Below the pieces are notes generated by a model. The model was not told where the DNA came from. It worked only from the letters and a program-made list of their open reading frames with translations, and made no database searches. Below are positions 53,431 to 61,955 of a stretch of DNA of 64,000 bases, in pieces (position 1 is the stretch's first letter; each line of letters opens with the position of its first letter). Source of the stretch: Sphingobium sp. AP49 (GTDB lineage Bacteria; Pseudomonadota; Alphaproteobacteria; Sphingomonadales; Sphingomonadaceae); NCBI RefSeq assembly GCF_000281715.2, contig NZ_CP124576.1, positions 379,501-443,500 of the forward strand. Direction: 5' to 3'. The position numbers and the translations under genes are program-made.

Positions 53431-53916
53431 TCAGTGCCTGTCTTCATTCTGCGCCGCAGGCTGCATCGCGGCGCGCGCTTCGGCATGCCACAGGCGCATG
53501 GCCGTCAGCGCGGCTGGAGTGAGCCTGACCAATATGCGGCGGCGATCGCGGGGATCGGCCACGCGTCTGACCACGTCCAGCGCCGCCAGCTTCTTGATCC
53601 ATCGCTGTGTCGTTGCCGGCGCCAGGCCTGCGGCAATGCCGACCGCCGTGATCGGAAGATCGACGTCCTCGACCATGCAGGCATAGATATCGAGCATCAC
53701 ATCCCATGCCGGCTCGACGGACTGGACCAGCTCGGGAAGATCGGCGCGGCGGCGGCGCATCCGGATGATGGAGCGGATGAACGCTGCGTCATTATCGACC
53801 TGCGAGCCGTGGGCAGGATCCTCGCAAATGTTCCGGGGTTGGGCGCTTTCGGGCCGCGGGCTGCTTGCTGGCAGGATCATCGCAGGCCCGAGCCGCTGGC
53901 GCGGTTGCTCGGTCAT
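53431..53916 (-). CDS. MarR-type winged-helix regulator
   Basis: About 161 residues from ATG 53916. The N-terminal 60 residues are polar and poorly conserved; the rest is a wHTH (VMLDIYACMVEDVDLPITAVGIAAGLAPATTQRWIKKL in pieces, then RRVADPRDRRRILVRLTP). The wing R-D-P-R-D-R-R is typical of MarR proteins. The start is uncertain because no good ribosome site is seen. Targets unknown. Confidence 0.7.
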   Translation of the reverse strand: MTEQPRQRLGPAMILPASSPRPESAQPRNICEDPAHGSQVDNDAAFIRSIIRMRRRRADLPELVQSVEPAWDVMLDIYACMVEDVDLPITAVGIAAGLAPATTQRWIKKLAALDVVRRVADPRDRRRILVRLTPAALTAMRLWHAEARAAMQPAAQNEDRH

Positions 53917-54052
53917 CGCGCTCTGGTCCCGGAGTGGCTGTGGAAAAGCCTGTGGATAAGTCTGTGGACAAATCCAGCTTGCGAGGCGCCTTGCTGGTCT
54001 TCCCTTGATCTTGGATGAAAATGTGCGGGCCGGTTTTTCGGAATGCGCGCGT

Positions 54053-54514
54053 TCAACCACCATGGTCGCCGGCTGGCGGCGGCGACCAGGCCGGATCCGA
54101 GCCATGGCGCCTGACCCGATTGCAATGGCGGATGGTGGCGACAGCCAGAAATAGCATCTGCGGCACCGCCCAGAACACATTGCTGATCCAGTAGAGGACC
54201 GGGACGATCTGCGGATTGAGCAGCCGGATGACATGGCCCATGACGGCCAGCAGCTGACATGCCGTGATCGCCATCGGCCAGTAGCGGCGCGCGAACAGCA
54301 TGATCGCGCCCAGCGCGAGCAGCATGGCGAGATCGACCGCGAAGATCGCCGACTGGAAGCCGTCTGGCGGGGGCGGCGCATGGATGGAAATCATGATCGA
54401 GGCGAAGATGCCGGCCAGGAAAATCGTGGCGGTGAGCCGTTCGGGGCTGCCGCCCCGGATAAGGGCATAGAAGCAGCAGACAGCCGAGAGGATCAGGAAG
54501 GCCAGAAGGATCAT
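54053..54514 (-). CDS. Four-helix membrane protein
   Basis: A 153-residue protein with four or five hydrophobic helices (ILLAFLILSAVCCFYALI, LTATIFLAGIFASIMISI, AIFAVDLAMLLALGAIMLF, YWISNVFWAVPQMLFLAVA). The short tail is basic and Pro-rich. No family is known. It lies 49 bp downstream of the next small gene and 136 bp upstream of the MarR-like gene on the same strand. Confidence 0.65.
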   Translation of the reverse strand: MILLAFLILSAVCCFYALIRGGSPERLTATIFLAGIFASIMISIHAPPPPDGFQSAIFAVDLAMLLALGAIMLFARRYWPMAITACQLLAVMGHVIRLLNPQIVPVLYWISNVFWAVPQMLFLAVATIRHCNRVRRHGSDPAWSPPPAGDHGG

Positions 54515-54563
54515 GGTTGCTTGTCCGCATTAGAGCTGGCCTTCCCCCTTTTTGCAATCGGGC

Positions 54564-54926
54564 TCAGGCGGCCGCCACGAGCGTGGCGACGGGTGCCGGC
54601 TGCGCCTTCGCCTGCTGGCAGGGCCAGGTGGGACCGAAGCTTTCGGGCGTCGCGCCGAAGCGCCGTGCGATCCGGCCATATTCTGCATGGGCTTCGACGA
54701 TCGCGGTGCGGCTTTCCATATGCGCGTCGATCGCCCGCCGCAGCTTTGCGAGCGCCGGCTCGGCAATGCCCGCCGGCAACCCATGATCTTCCTGCACCCT
54801 GATCGTCGCGATGATGAGCTCTGCCGTCGAGACGATGCCGCTACCGGCGGATTTCTCGGCGAGCTGGACTGCGGCGGCGACAGTCATGATGCCGCCATGG
54901 AGCGGATGGTCGGTCGGCTTGGACAT
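54564..54926 (-). CDS. Conserved hypothetical protein of sphingomonad accessory DNA
   Basis: About 120 residues from ATG 54926, which has GGGAG 8 bp upstream; the ATG 6 bp earlier is too close to it. The protein is helical and soluble (HGGIMTVAAAVQLAEKSAGS, ALAKLRRAIDAHMESRTAIV), with a Pro/Ala-rich end. I recognise no domain. Its position between HTH and membrane protein genes on one strand suggests a conserved accessory block. Confidence 0.6.
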   Translation of the reverse strand: MSKPTDHPLHGGIMTVAAAVQLAEKSAGSGIVSTAELIIATIRVQEDHGLPAGIAEPALAKLRRAIDAHMESRTAIVEAHAEYGRIARRFGATPESFGPTWPCQQAKAQPAPVATLVAAA

Positions 54927-54986
54927 GCGCATTCTCCCTGCGCCACACCTGATGGCGCAACTGCTGTGATGCCGGTGCGGGAGATT

Positions 54987-55568
54987 TCAGTGGGAGAGGC
55001 TACGGAGAAAATCCGCGATGCTGAAGAGCATGCCAAGGCCAGCGCTGATCGCGAAGAAGCAGAAGCCGATCGCGATTGCGACCGCCAGCGTCAGCAGCGA
55101 CCGCGTGGCCAGCGTCATTCCATCCGGTCTCGTTCCATCGAAAATTTCCTGCACGAGCAGGCCAAGGCTGACCTGCCCGCGAGGCGGGGTGACGGACCGC
55201 CTCTCACCCTGATGTCCATCCTCCGGTTCGGACGGCTCGATGGTGTTCAGGGCGTGGGGCAGAGATGCGGCAGGGGCGGTGGTTTCGGCTAGACCTAGCA
55301 AATCGCCCCCCATTTTCTCGGGGGTGTCGGCAATGACATGACCTGGGGCTTGCGAAACGACCTGGGCCAGATGATCGGCATAGAGAAGTGCCGCGTGGCG
55401 GCGATCGCGCGCGCCGATCTTGGTGACCGCGTCACGAATATAGGTATTGACGGTGCCCGGTCGGATATCGAGTGCGCGGGCGATATCCTCCGAACTTTTG
55501 AGGTCGCGTACCATCAGCAGGCATTCGCACTCTCGAGGCGTCAGGCGATCAAATGGCGTCTCGGTCAT
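54987..55568 (-). CDS. LuxR-type HTH protein with C-terminal membrane anchor
   Basis: About 193 residues from ATG 55568. Residues 1-70 are a LuxR/GerE-type HTH (LTPRECECLLMVRDLKSSEDIARALDIRPGTVNTYIRDAVTKIGARDR in pieces). The linker is polar. The C-terminus has two closely spaced hydrophobic stretches (SLLTLAVAIAIGFCFFAISAG and LGMLFSIADFL), so the regulator would be tied to the inner membrane. There is no receiver or autoinducer domain. It is a one-component membrane-bound regulator, perhaps controlling the neighbouring quorum-sensing genes. Confidence 0.75.
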   Translation of the reverse strand: MTETPFDRLTPRECECLLMVRDLKSSEDIARALDIRPGTVNTYIRDAVTKIGARDRRHAALLYADHLAQVVSQAPGHVIADTPEKMGGDLLGLAETTAPAASLPHALNTIEPSEPEDGHQGERRSVTPPRGQVSLGLLVQEIFDGTRPDGMTLATRSLLTLAVAIAIGFCFFAISAGLGMLFSIADFLRSLSH

Positions 55569-55735
55569 GCGCGGGTCTGGAACCTCTTGGCCTTTTCGGA
55601 ACGATGTCCTTTTAGGCAATATTGGGTTGCAAATCTCAACGCATTATGACCGTCGATGGCAGTGCGATCTATCGCCGCACAGCCCTGCCCTTGCGCTGCG
55701 CGCCGTCTGCGCACGCCGGATGCTTGTTTGCGCTT

Positions 55736-56335
55736 TTAGTTTTCGCGGACCGCATGGGCCAGGTGCGGGGCAATGGCGCGGCGTCGTGCATGATATTGCT
55801 GCAACAGATGGGTAAGCGATTCCCAGCTCCCGGCGCGCGCGGTCTGGTCGATCTCGTCGATTTCGGCGGCGGCGCCGGCCAGCAAGTCCGCTTCCATGCG
55901 ACGATAGGGACCCAGACGCGCCGCGGCATTGGCGATCGCCCGGTCGAGTTCGCCATTCCCGGCCGCCATGCCGATCGAACCGAACAGGATCGCGCTATGA
56001 TCGGCGATGCCATTATGGCCATGGGGAATGTCGAGTTGCGCCTCCCCTGTCTCGATCCGTCGCAGCCCGACGCTAAGCAGCATCTCGTGCCAGTCGAGCA
56101 GCTGGTTGATGTCCGCTGCATCGAGCCGGGGCACATGGAAGCCTATCCCTGCCGTGGCCTGGACAAGGCGCTCACCACTGAGCCGATTGAGGCTGTCGCG
56201 CACCGGCGTGATGCTGACCCCGAGGTCCAGCGCCAGCTTGGTGGCCTCGAGGCGGAAGCCCGATGGCCAGGTCCCGGCAATCAGCCGCCGGCGGAGCGCG
56301 TCATAGGTGGGCTCGAGCACATGGGCCGGGCTCAT
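55736..56335 (-). CDS. GntR-family regulator, FCD-like
   Basis: About 199 residues from ATG 56335, which overlaps the phyH stop by 4 bp (ATGA). The N-terminal winged helix (TYDALRRRLIAGTWPSGFRL, LALDLGVSITPVRDSLNRL) is a clear GntR HTH. The C-terminal half is helical and FCD-like with His residues that could bind metal or ligand. It is the third gene of the luxI-phyH-gntR operon and may respond to the PhyH product or to a degraded signal. Confidence 0.82.
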   Translation of the reverse strand: MSPAHVLEPTYDALRRRLIAGTWPSGFRLEATKLALDLGVSITPVRDSLNRLSGERLVQATAGIGFHVPRLDAADINQLLDWHEMLLSVGLRRIETGEAQLDIPHGHNGIADHSAILFGSIGMAAGNGELDRAIANAAARLGPYRRMEADLLAGAAAEIDEIDQTARAGSWESLTHLLQQYHARRRAIAPHLAHAVREN

Positions 56336-57204
56336 CGCCCTTCTCCGGCGCGCTCGAGATACTGGGCGAGCATCGCCTCCTGGTCGGGCCGCAGCGCATC
56401 GATCGCGCCGACATGGTCCGGGATGCCGTCGCGGAGCAGGATCGAAGGACACTGGCCCTCATAATTGCCCAGATTGGGGCGATGCTGGGCATAGCCGGCC
56501 AAGGCGGCGAGTTCGGGACTGAAATTCCTGGCAATATCGGGTGGATAGGCGAGCCACTGATTCTCATAGGGTTTGAGCCAGCCCAGGCAGTAGCCGACCA
56601 CGACCGCGCGCCTGCTGTCATGGCTTCTATTGGCGCCTGCGCCATGGGCCGTGGAGCCCAGGAAGACGATAGCACCGCCCGGCGGGCATTGCGCCACAAT
56701 GGGTGCGCCCGGATCCGCCCTGGCCATGCCGGTCTCGCCATGGCTGCCCGGGTAGATCAGTGTCGCGCCATTCTCGCGCGTGAAGGGATCGAGCGGCCAT
56801 ATCACATTGACCAGATATTCATGGGCGCCCTTGGCGCCCTGCCACATGTCATGGTCACGATGCGGCAGCTGTTGCGCCTCGCCCGGCAATATCTCGATCG
56901 CCTGCATGACATTGAGCTGGATCCGGTCGCAGGCCGGCCTCAGCACCGTTTCGACCAGGTCCATTATGAGGGGGGTGAGGACGAGGGCTTGCGCATGGCG
57001 CGAGCGCTTGAGCAGCGCGCCAAAGCGCCTGGTCTTCTCGCCATAGAAGCGCCCCTGGCAGAGCGGCGTGGCGGCAAAGCTCGGTTCAAGATCTGCGGTA
57101 AGGGCGTGGATGATCCCTGGCGGCAACACGTTCTCGATGATGCAATAGCCCTGGCGCAGCAGCTTTTCCGTCGCGTCATCGGTGCTGGTCTGGGCGGCGA
57201 TCAT
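56332..57204 (-). CDS. Phytanoyl-CoA dioxygenase-family (PhyH) oxygenase linked to luxI
   Basis: A 290-residue Fe(II)/2-oxoglutarate oxygenase. The HxD motif is HRDHDMW, the distal His is in TAHGAGAN and the 2OG-binding Arg in SHDSRRAVVVGYC. Its ATG overlaps the luxI stop by 4 bp and its stop overlaps the gntR start. PhyH genes beside luxI are a recurring arrangement in Sphingomonadaceae. It may hydroxylate the acyl chain of the signal, though this is inference. Confidence 0.88.
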   Translation of the reverse strand: MIAAQTSTDDATEKLLRQGYCIIENVLPPGIIHALTADLEPSFAATPLCQGRFYGEKTRRFGALLKRSRHAQALVLTPLIMDLVETVLRPACDRIQLNVMQAIEILPGEAQQLPHRDHDMWQGAKGAHEYLVNVIWPLDPFTRENGATLIYPGSHGETGMARADPGAPIVAQCPPGGAIVFLGSTAHGAGANRSHDSRRAVVVGYCLGWLKPYENQWLAYPPDIARNFSPELAALAGYAQHRPNLGNYEGQCPSILLRDGIPDHVGAIDALRPDQEAMLAQYLERAGEGR

Positions 57205-57827
57205 GCGCGCCGCCCCTGATGCGGCGCACTCAGGCGATAGCGAAGCGGCGCATGGATGCCGGCCCGCTCAAGCCCGATCAGTGTCTGTGCATCGACGTGG
57301 ATGTGGAGAGCGACGAGCTCGTTGCGGCCGTGCTGGTACGGCTGGCCCAGGGCCTCGCACTGCCAGCCGAAGGTGCGGATCTGGTCGAACCAGGGACGCT
57401 CGGCAACACCGGTATAGGCGTGGATGTCGTTTGCCAGCGCATGATCGACAAGGGCTGTCACAAGCTGGTTGCGGGCGCTGCGCCGTTCGGGGGCATCAAG
57501 GTCGCGATCGAGGCAGAAGCGGGTAATCTCCCTGACATGCTTGCCCATGGGCACCGGTCCCGCACACAGATGCGGATAGAGATCGGCAAGAATATGGGGC
57601 CGGTCGGTGCGCAGCAGTCGCGCGGAGGCGCGGTGACGACCGTCCATATCGGTCAGCACGAGATAATGCGCATCGGGCGTGTCGAAATGATCGACCTCAT
57701 AGCGGTCGGCAAGGACCGGCAGATCCCATTTGAGGAGGTCGATGAAGACTCGCTTGCGCGCTTCGAACATGGCGCGAAGCACCGCGTCCTCGTCGATGTT
57801 CGGGCTCTGGATGATCGGGGCTGCCAT
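57201..57827 (-). CDS. luxI: LuxI-family acyl-homoserine lactone synthase
   Basis: About 208 residues from ATG 57827 with AGGAG 6 bp upstream. Conserved LuxI residues are visible: R and F in MFEARKRVFIDLLKWDLP, W, then DRYEVDHFDTPDAHYLVL (Glu/Asp pair), RASARLLRTDRPHIL (R-x-R-L-L), and EITRFCLDRD (E and R). The family joins an acyl-ACP-borne chain to SAM to give an AHL. The chain type cannot be told. It is followed by phyH and gntR in one operon and lies downstream of luxR. Confidence 0.93.
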   Translation of the reverse strand: MAAPIIQSPNIDEDAVLRAMFEARKRVFIDLLKWDLPVLADRYEVDHFDTPDAHYLVLTDMDGRHRASARLLRTDRPHILADLYPHLCAGPVPMGKHVREITRFCLDRDLDAPERRSARNQLVTALVDHALANDIHAYTGVAERPWFDQIRTFGWQCEALGQPYQHGRNELVALHIHVDAQTLIGLERAGIHAPLRYRLSAPHQGRRA

Positions 57828-57906
57828 GCGCTGCTCCTGTCGCGGTTGAAGATGCGCGCATGACATCATCACCGCCTGGTCCCGCCTATACCCAGAAAGG
57901 GGGATG

Positions 57907-57935
57907 GCACCGCCGCGCGCATGGTGCGGCGGTGC
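57907..57935 (-). terminator. GC-rich hairpin between luxR and luxI
   Basis: A perfect 10-bp stem GCACCGCCGC / GCGGCGGTGC with a 9-base loop lies directly after the luxR stop. No T-run follows, so it may be a weak terminator or a processing site that separates luxR from the luxI operon. Confidence 0.5.
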
Positions 57936-57941
57936 GCAGGA

Positions 57942-58694
57942 TCACAGCCGCTCGCGCCAGCGGAAGACGTCGGAGAAGCTGATGAGCCCGTCGAAGAGCG
58001 CATAGAGGATGAGCGAGGCGCGGTTGCTCGTGTCGTAGCGGTCGCGCGCTTCCTTCAGATGCTGGATCACCGTTTCCTTGCTGATGCCCAGGATCCTGGC
58101 GATCTCCCAATTGGTCTTGCCGCGCGCTGCCCAGAGCACGCAGTCGCGCTGCCGGTCGGTGAGTCGGGGCTTCTTTGCCGTGCGGCACCATCCGGACAGC
58201 CGGCTCGCCTGGGCGATCGCGATGGCGCCCAATATGTCGGCGATGGCGAGCATCCGCTCGGGGAGCGGGCGATCGGCACCCGTGACGAATGTGCAGCTGC
58301 CGGTGACTGTGCCAGGCAGGTGACGCGGGACCGTAAAGCCATCGACCATGCCATGTCTGCGCCCGGTCTCGAACGTGACCCGCTCGATCGGCGTCATGGG
58401 TATGAGCGCTTCGATATCGCGCCACCGAAAGCCCGACAGGCTGCTCTCGCCAGCCCTTCGGACCGGGTCGGTATGAGCGAGGTTGAAACCGATATAAACG
58501 TCCGCCCAGCTGGGCGGATAGCTGTGGAGAAGCATCGATGTCCCGCTAGGACCGCCAAGGCCGACCTCGACGCTGAGGGCGAAGCGATCGAACCCCAGCG
58601 CGAGGGCGATCCTGTCCATTGCCTCGTGGAGGGCGTCTGCCGACAGGGCACGAATGATGGTCTGACTGAGCGTCTCTATCTGTTCATGGTACAT
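57942..58694 (-). CDS. luxR: LuxR-family AHL-responsive regulator
   Basis: About 250 residues from ATG 58694; the frame is open further upstream without homology. The N-terminal autoinducer-binding domain has the usual W, Y and D positions (YPPSWADVYIGFNLAHTDPV, PVRRAGESSLSGFRWRDIE). The C-terminal LuxR/GerE HTH is LTDRQRDCVLWAARGKTNWE, IARILGISKETVIQHLKEAR. It is encoded just upstream of luxI in the same direction, the classical partner layout. The region upstream has an 18-bp palindrome that may be an operator. Confidence 0.92.
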   Translation of the reverse strand: MYHEQIETLSQTIIRALSADALHEAMDRIALALGFDRFALSVEVGLGGPSGTSMLLHSYPPSWADVYIGFNLAHTDPVRRAGESSLSGFRWRDIEALIPMTPIERVTFETGRRHGMVDGFTVPRHLPGTVTGSCTFVTGADRPLPERMLAIADILGAIAIAQASRLSGWCRTAKKPRLTDRQRDCVLWAARGKTNWEIARILGISKETVIQHLKEARDRYDTSNRASLILYALFDGLISFSDVFRWRERL

Positions 58695-59282
58695 GACTTC
58701 GGATCTGCGTCCATGGCGGCGGGCCCAACCCGTTCCGCCATGAAGGCGCCCTTTCCCTGGCTCGGGCCGTTGGCGATGTCCCTCACGCCGCGCCGCAAGC
58801 GTTTCTGTCTGCCTCTGGCTGCAACCTTCTCCCTGCTCGCTGAAGGACTCTTCCGGTCTGCGGCGCAACTCTGCCCGAATGACCGGGGGTTTCAAGACAG
58901 ATTTGTGACAGTCGCCGATTGAGGGGAGGTCTGCCGGCCCGGCCATGCCCGGCCGCGCTCTATCCCGATCCTGATCGGGACCCAGCCCCCTTTGGTCTGG
59001 GCCTGCCGGTGACGATCCCTTCCGCAGGATGAGGGGGGCTGCGGTCGCCGCGCGAGCGCGGCGGCGTCGGTCTGGCCGCTTCCTCTCAAAATCGGGAGTG
59101 GCCGGCGCTCCCTGCTAGGCGCGTCGCGGCCGGCGGCAAGCTGCTGCGCAGCTGCTCCATTGCCATTTCGCCCTGACGGTGCCGCCGCCCGCTCGAGCGC
59201 GCCTCTCCGCTCGCACGCTGCCGCCCACCCCCGCTTTTGCGCGGAAGCGGCTGTTGTGAGGTTCAAGAGCAGGAGGTTAATC
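58695..59282. other. Divergent region between luxR and ardC with strong hairpins
   Basis: About 590 bp between luxR (minus) and ardC (plus) without gene. It holds three inverted repeats: TCCCGATC-ct-GATCGGGA at 58963-58980, CGCCGCGC-ga-GCGCGGCG at 59046-59063, and AGCTGC-tgc-GCAGCT at 59139-59153. ardC has AGGAGG before its ATG. Leading-region antirestriction genes of conjugative plasmids can use folded single-strand promoters, so these stems deserve attention. Confidence 0.5.
58963..58980. promoter_or_regulatory. 18-bp palindrome, candidate operator
   Basis: TCCCGATC-ct-GATCGGGA is a perfect inverted repeat of the size of a lux box, 268 bp upstream of luxR. It does not match the classical lux-box sequence closely. 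It could serve luxR, ardC or neither. Confidence 0.35.
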
Positions 59283-59942
59283 ATGCGTGGCAAGACCAGC
59301 GCTGATGCGCGCGGCGCAAGGAACATGTCGGATCGGGCCAGCCTCTATGATGAGGTGACCAGCCGGATCATCGGGGAACTGGAAGAGGGGCGTCTGCCAT
59401 GGGTCCAGCCTTGGGGGAACGGGGCGGACCTTGCCCCCGGCCTGCCATGCAATGCCCTTACCGGCCGCGCCTATTCGGGCGTCAATATCCTCATTCTCTG
59501 GTCCACCGTGATCGAGCGGGAATATCCCTCGCAGGGCTGGCTGACCTTCAGGCAGGCGTTGAGCGCAGGCGGTCAGGTGAAGAAGGGCGAGAAGGGCACC
59601 ACCGTCGTTTATGCCGATCGTTTCATCCCACAGGCCGAGCGGGACAAGGCGCGGGCCGGCGAGGAGGCCAAGGCCATTCCCTTCCTCAAGCGCTTTACCG
59701 TCTTCAATGTCGCGCAGTGCGAGGGACTACGACCGGGGCTGCTGCCTGATGTTGTGCCCGTGCCCGAGCGCGAGGCCATCCCCTTTGCCGAGGCGGTGAT
59801 TGCAGCCAGTGGCGTCGAATTCCGGATCGGGGGCGACAAGGCCTATTATGCGCCTGCGGCTGACTTTGTCGCGGTGCCGCCGCAACAGGCCTTTTTCGAG
59901 CAGATCAACTATTATCGGACCTGCCTGCACGAACTGACCCAT
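59283..59942 (+). pseudogene. ardC antirestriction gene, 5' part (interrupted by RIT element)
   Basis: The first 220 codons of an ArdC-like protein. The N-terminal DUF1738 ssDNA-binding domain is recognisable (SLYDEVTSRIIGELEEGRLPWVQPW, then NALTGRAYSGVNILIL, GGQVKKGEKGTTVVY). The zincin motif begins (YYRTCLHELTH) and is cut after the second His. The frame then runs into the inserted element and ends at 60257. Joining codon 220 to 63314 gives HELTH-ATGHSSRLARN, a normal ArdC zinc site. ArdC protects incoming plasmid DNA from restriction. Confidence 0.9.
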
Positions 59943-59969
59943 AATGCCGTGATCCGGATTATGCCGCAT
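59939..59969 (+). repeat. Left inverted repeat of the RIT element
   Basis: 31 bp, identical in inverted orientation to 63253-63283. It starts CCATAATGCCG and ends TTATGCCGCAT, and overlaps the duplicated GACCCAT by four bases. A further CGGCATAA lies at 60017-60024. Confidence 0.9.
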
Positions 59970-60024
59970 GGCTTCCGCTGGAAGCCGGTTTTCCGGGCAT
60001 CGGCCATGCGGCTATTCGGCATAA

Positions 60025-61017
60025 TCAGAGCCCTTCCAAGAACGCGAGGAGTTGATCGTCGGGCCGGAACCGGCCTGACGGAGTGGGCGGAGCCGCGACG
60101 CGAGCGAGCGCTTTCTCCTTCATCCGCATGTCGGCGTGGATGTAGATCTGGGTGGTCTCGACGTTCTCGTGACCAAGCCAGAGCGCGATCACCGCTGGAT
60201 CGACGCCGTGGTGAAGCAGGTCCATCGCCGTGCTGTGGCGCAGCGTATGCGGCGTGACCCGCTTCGTGCCGATGCTCGGACACGCGCGCGATGCCGTGAG
60301 GCAGTGCTTACGCACCAGATGTTCGAGCGCATCGCGGCTCAGCCGTTCGCCCCGGATCGACGGGAACAGCGGTCTGCTCTCATCCTTGTCGTTGCCGATC
60401 CACGCCGCCAGCATCTTGCCCGTCTCGCGGCGAAGAGGGGTGGCGCGCTCCTTCCGCCCCTTGCCCATGCAGCGGATGTGCGCGCCGTTTCCGAGCACGA
60501 CATCGCCGCGCGTGAGGCCGACCAGTTCGGATGCCCGGAGGCCGGTCTGAACCGCGAGCAGCAGCAGCGCATGATCGCGCCGCCCCGCCCATGTCGTGCG
60601 GTCCGGCGCTGCCAGCAATGCCGCCATTTCGTCGGCGTCGAGGAACGTCACCGTGCGCTTCACATAGCGCTTGTTCGGCATGGCGAGGATGCGCTGGCAG
60701 TGCAGCAGCCAGGTCGGATCGCTCATCGCCACGTAGCGGAAGAACGAGCGGATCGCGGCGAGCCGGGTGTTGCGGCTGCGCGCGCTGTTGCCACGCGTCG
60801 TCTCGGTATGGACGAGGAAGTCGGCGACCAGATCGGCGTCGATATCCTCGACCGTGAGCCTGACCGGCGGCTTGCCGTGGCGAGCGCTCGCATATCGGAG
60901 CAACAGCCGGAACGTGTCGCGATAGCCTGCGACCGTATGACGGCTCGCCTCCATCTGGACGCACAGCCGGTCGGTGAAGAAGCGCTGGATCAGCGCGGGC
61001 AAGGCAACCGCGCTCAT
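60025..61017 (-). CDS. ritC: Tyrosine recombinase RitC of the RIT element
   Basis: A 330-residue tyrosine recombinase with SAM-like N-terminal DNA-binding domain and complete catalytic set: Arg in TGLRASELVGL, Lys in GKGRKERATPLR, HxxR in HTLRHSTAMD, His in LGHENVETT and Tyr in TTQIYIHAD. Third gene of the trio; start overlaps the ritB stop by 4 bp. Gene name follows the RIT convention by position and size. Confidence 0.88.
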   Translation of the reverse strand: MSAVALPALIQRFFTDRLCVQMEASRHTVAGYRDTFRLLLRYASARHGKPPVRLTVEDIDADLVADFLVHTETTRGNSARSRNTRLAAIRSFFRYVAMSDPTWLLHCQRILAMPNKRYVKRTVTFLDADEMAALLAAPDRTTWAGRRDHALLLLAVQTGLRASELVGLTRGDVVLGNGAHIRCMGKGRKERATPLRRETGKMLAAWIGNDKDESRPLFPSIRGERLSRDALEHLVRKHCLTASRACPSIGTKRVTPHTLRHSTAMDLLHHGVDPAVIALWLGHENVETTQIYIHADMRMKEKALARVAAPPTPSGRFRPDDQLLAFLEGL

Positions 61018-61955
61018 TGGACTGCCTCCCGGCCATCGGCTGTTGCTCGCGCCATCGCCAGATCGAGCAGTTCCGGGACCGCTTCCAGATACCAGTATGT
61101 GTTGGAGGGATCGCTATGGCCCAGATAGGTCGTCAGCCGGATCATCTCGCGAGCCGGGTCTTTGCCCGTGCGATACCAACCGATCATCGTCTTCACCGCG
61201 AAGGTGTGGCGAAGGTCGTGGATGCGCGGCCCGCGACCATGCTTGCAGTATGGCTGATGAGCCCGAAGCCCGATCTGCTGGCAAGCCCGCGCGAAGTTGT
61301 AGCGGGCCGCGCAGTCGGTGAGCCTCGTCCCCTTGTCTGTGACGAACAGCGGCTTGGCCAGATGGCCGAGCAGCCGGTCGCGTTCGGCAAGATAGTCGAT
61401 CAACGTCGCGACGACGCTCGGATCGAGCGGCAACAACCGCTCTTTGCCGAGCTTGCCCTGCCGGACGCGCAGCACGCCATGATCGGTATCGAGGTCATCA
61501 CGATCGAGCCCGAGCGCCTCGTTGATCCTCAGGCCCGTGACCGCTATCAGCCCGAACAACGTCGAGCAGGTCAGCCCGCGCAGGCCGTAGATCGATGGCA
61601 GCGTTTCGGCCGCTGCGATGATCGACCCGATCTCGGCATCAGTGTAGATATGCGGGCGCGACCGCTGGAAGCCTCCCGGCAAGAGGCCGCGCGGCGGCGG
61701 TTCGTGCCCCGGATCGAAGCTGCTCAGCCACTGCGCGAACAGCCGCACGACGCTGAGCCTCGCCGCTCGCGTCGATGGGCAGGCTTCGGCCAGTGTGGCG
61801 TGCCAGCGCAGGAACAGCGCCGTATCGATATGAACGGCACCTTCGCGGTCGGCGAACCGGGTGAAGCGACGCAAGATGCGCTCGCTGGTGCCAAGGTCGT
61901 AACCGAGGCTGCGGCGAACGCTCAGATAGCGGTCGAGCTGGGAGGCGAGGCTCAT
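61014..61955 (-). CDS. ritB: Tyrosine recombinase RitB of the RIT element
   Basis: A 313-residue tyrosine recombinase: Arg in TGLRINEALGLD, Lys in GKLGKERLLPL, HxxR in HDLRHTFAVK, His in LGHSDPSNT and Tyr in YWYLEAVPE. All catalytic positions are present. Second gene of the trio; ATGA overlaps at both ends couple it to ritA and ritC. Confidence 0.88.
   Translation of the reverse strand: MSLASQLDRYLSVRRSLGYDLGTSERILRRFTRFADREGAVHIDTALFLRWHATLAEACPSTRAARLSVVRLFAQWLSSFDPGHEPPPRGLLPGGFQRSRPHIYTDAEIGSIIAAAETLPSIYGLRGLTCSTLFGLIAVTGLRINEALGLDRDDLDTDHGVLRVRQGKLGKERLLPLDPSVVATLIDYLAERDRLLGHLAKPLFVTDKGTRLTDCAARYNFARACQQIGLRAHQPYCKHGRGPRIHDLRHTFAVKTMIGWYRTGKDPAREMIRLTTYLGHSDPSNTYWYLEAVPELLDLAMARATADGREAVQ

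Noticed and set aside
53431..54381. Extended 316-codon frame for the MarR-like protein
   Set aside because: The first 150 codons overlap the four-helix membrane protein gene in another frame and are Arg/Ser-rich antisense-like sequence; the start at 53916 is preferred.
57828..57941. Lux box upstream of luxI
   Set aside because: I looked for an 18-20-bp palindrome resembling known lux boxes; only the GC-rich hairpin at 57907-57935 was found, which fits a terminator better.
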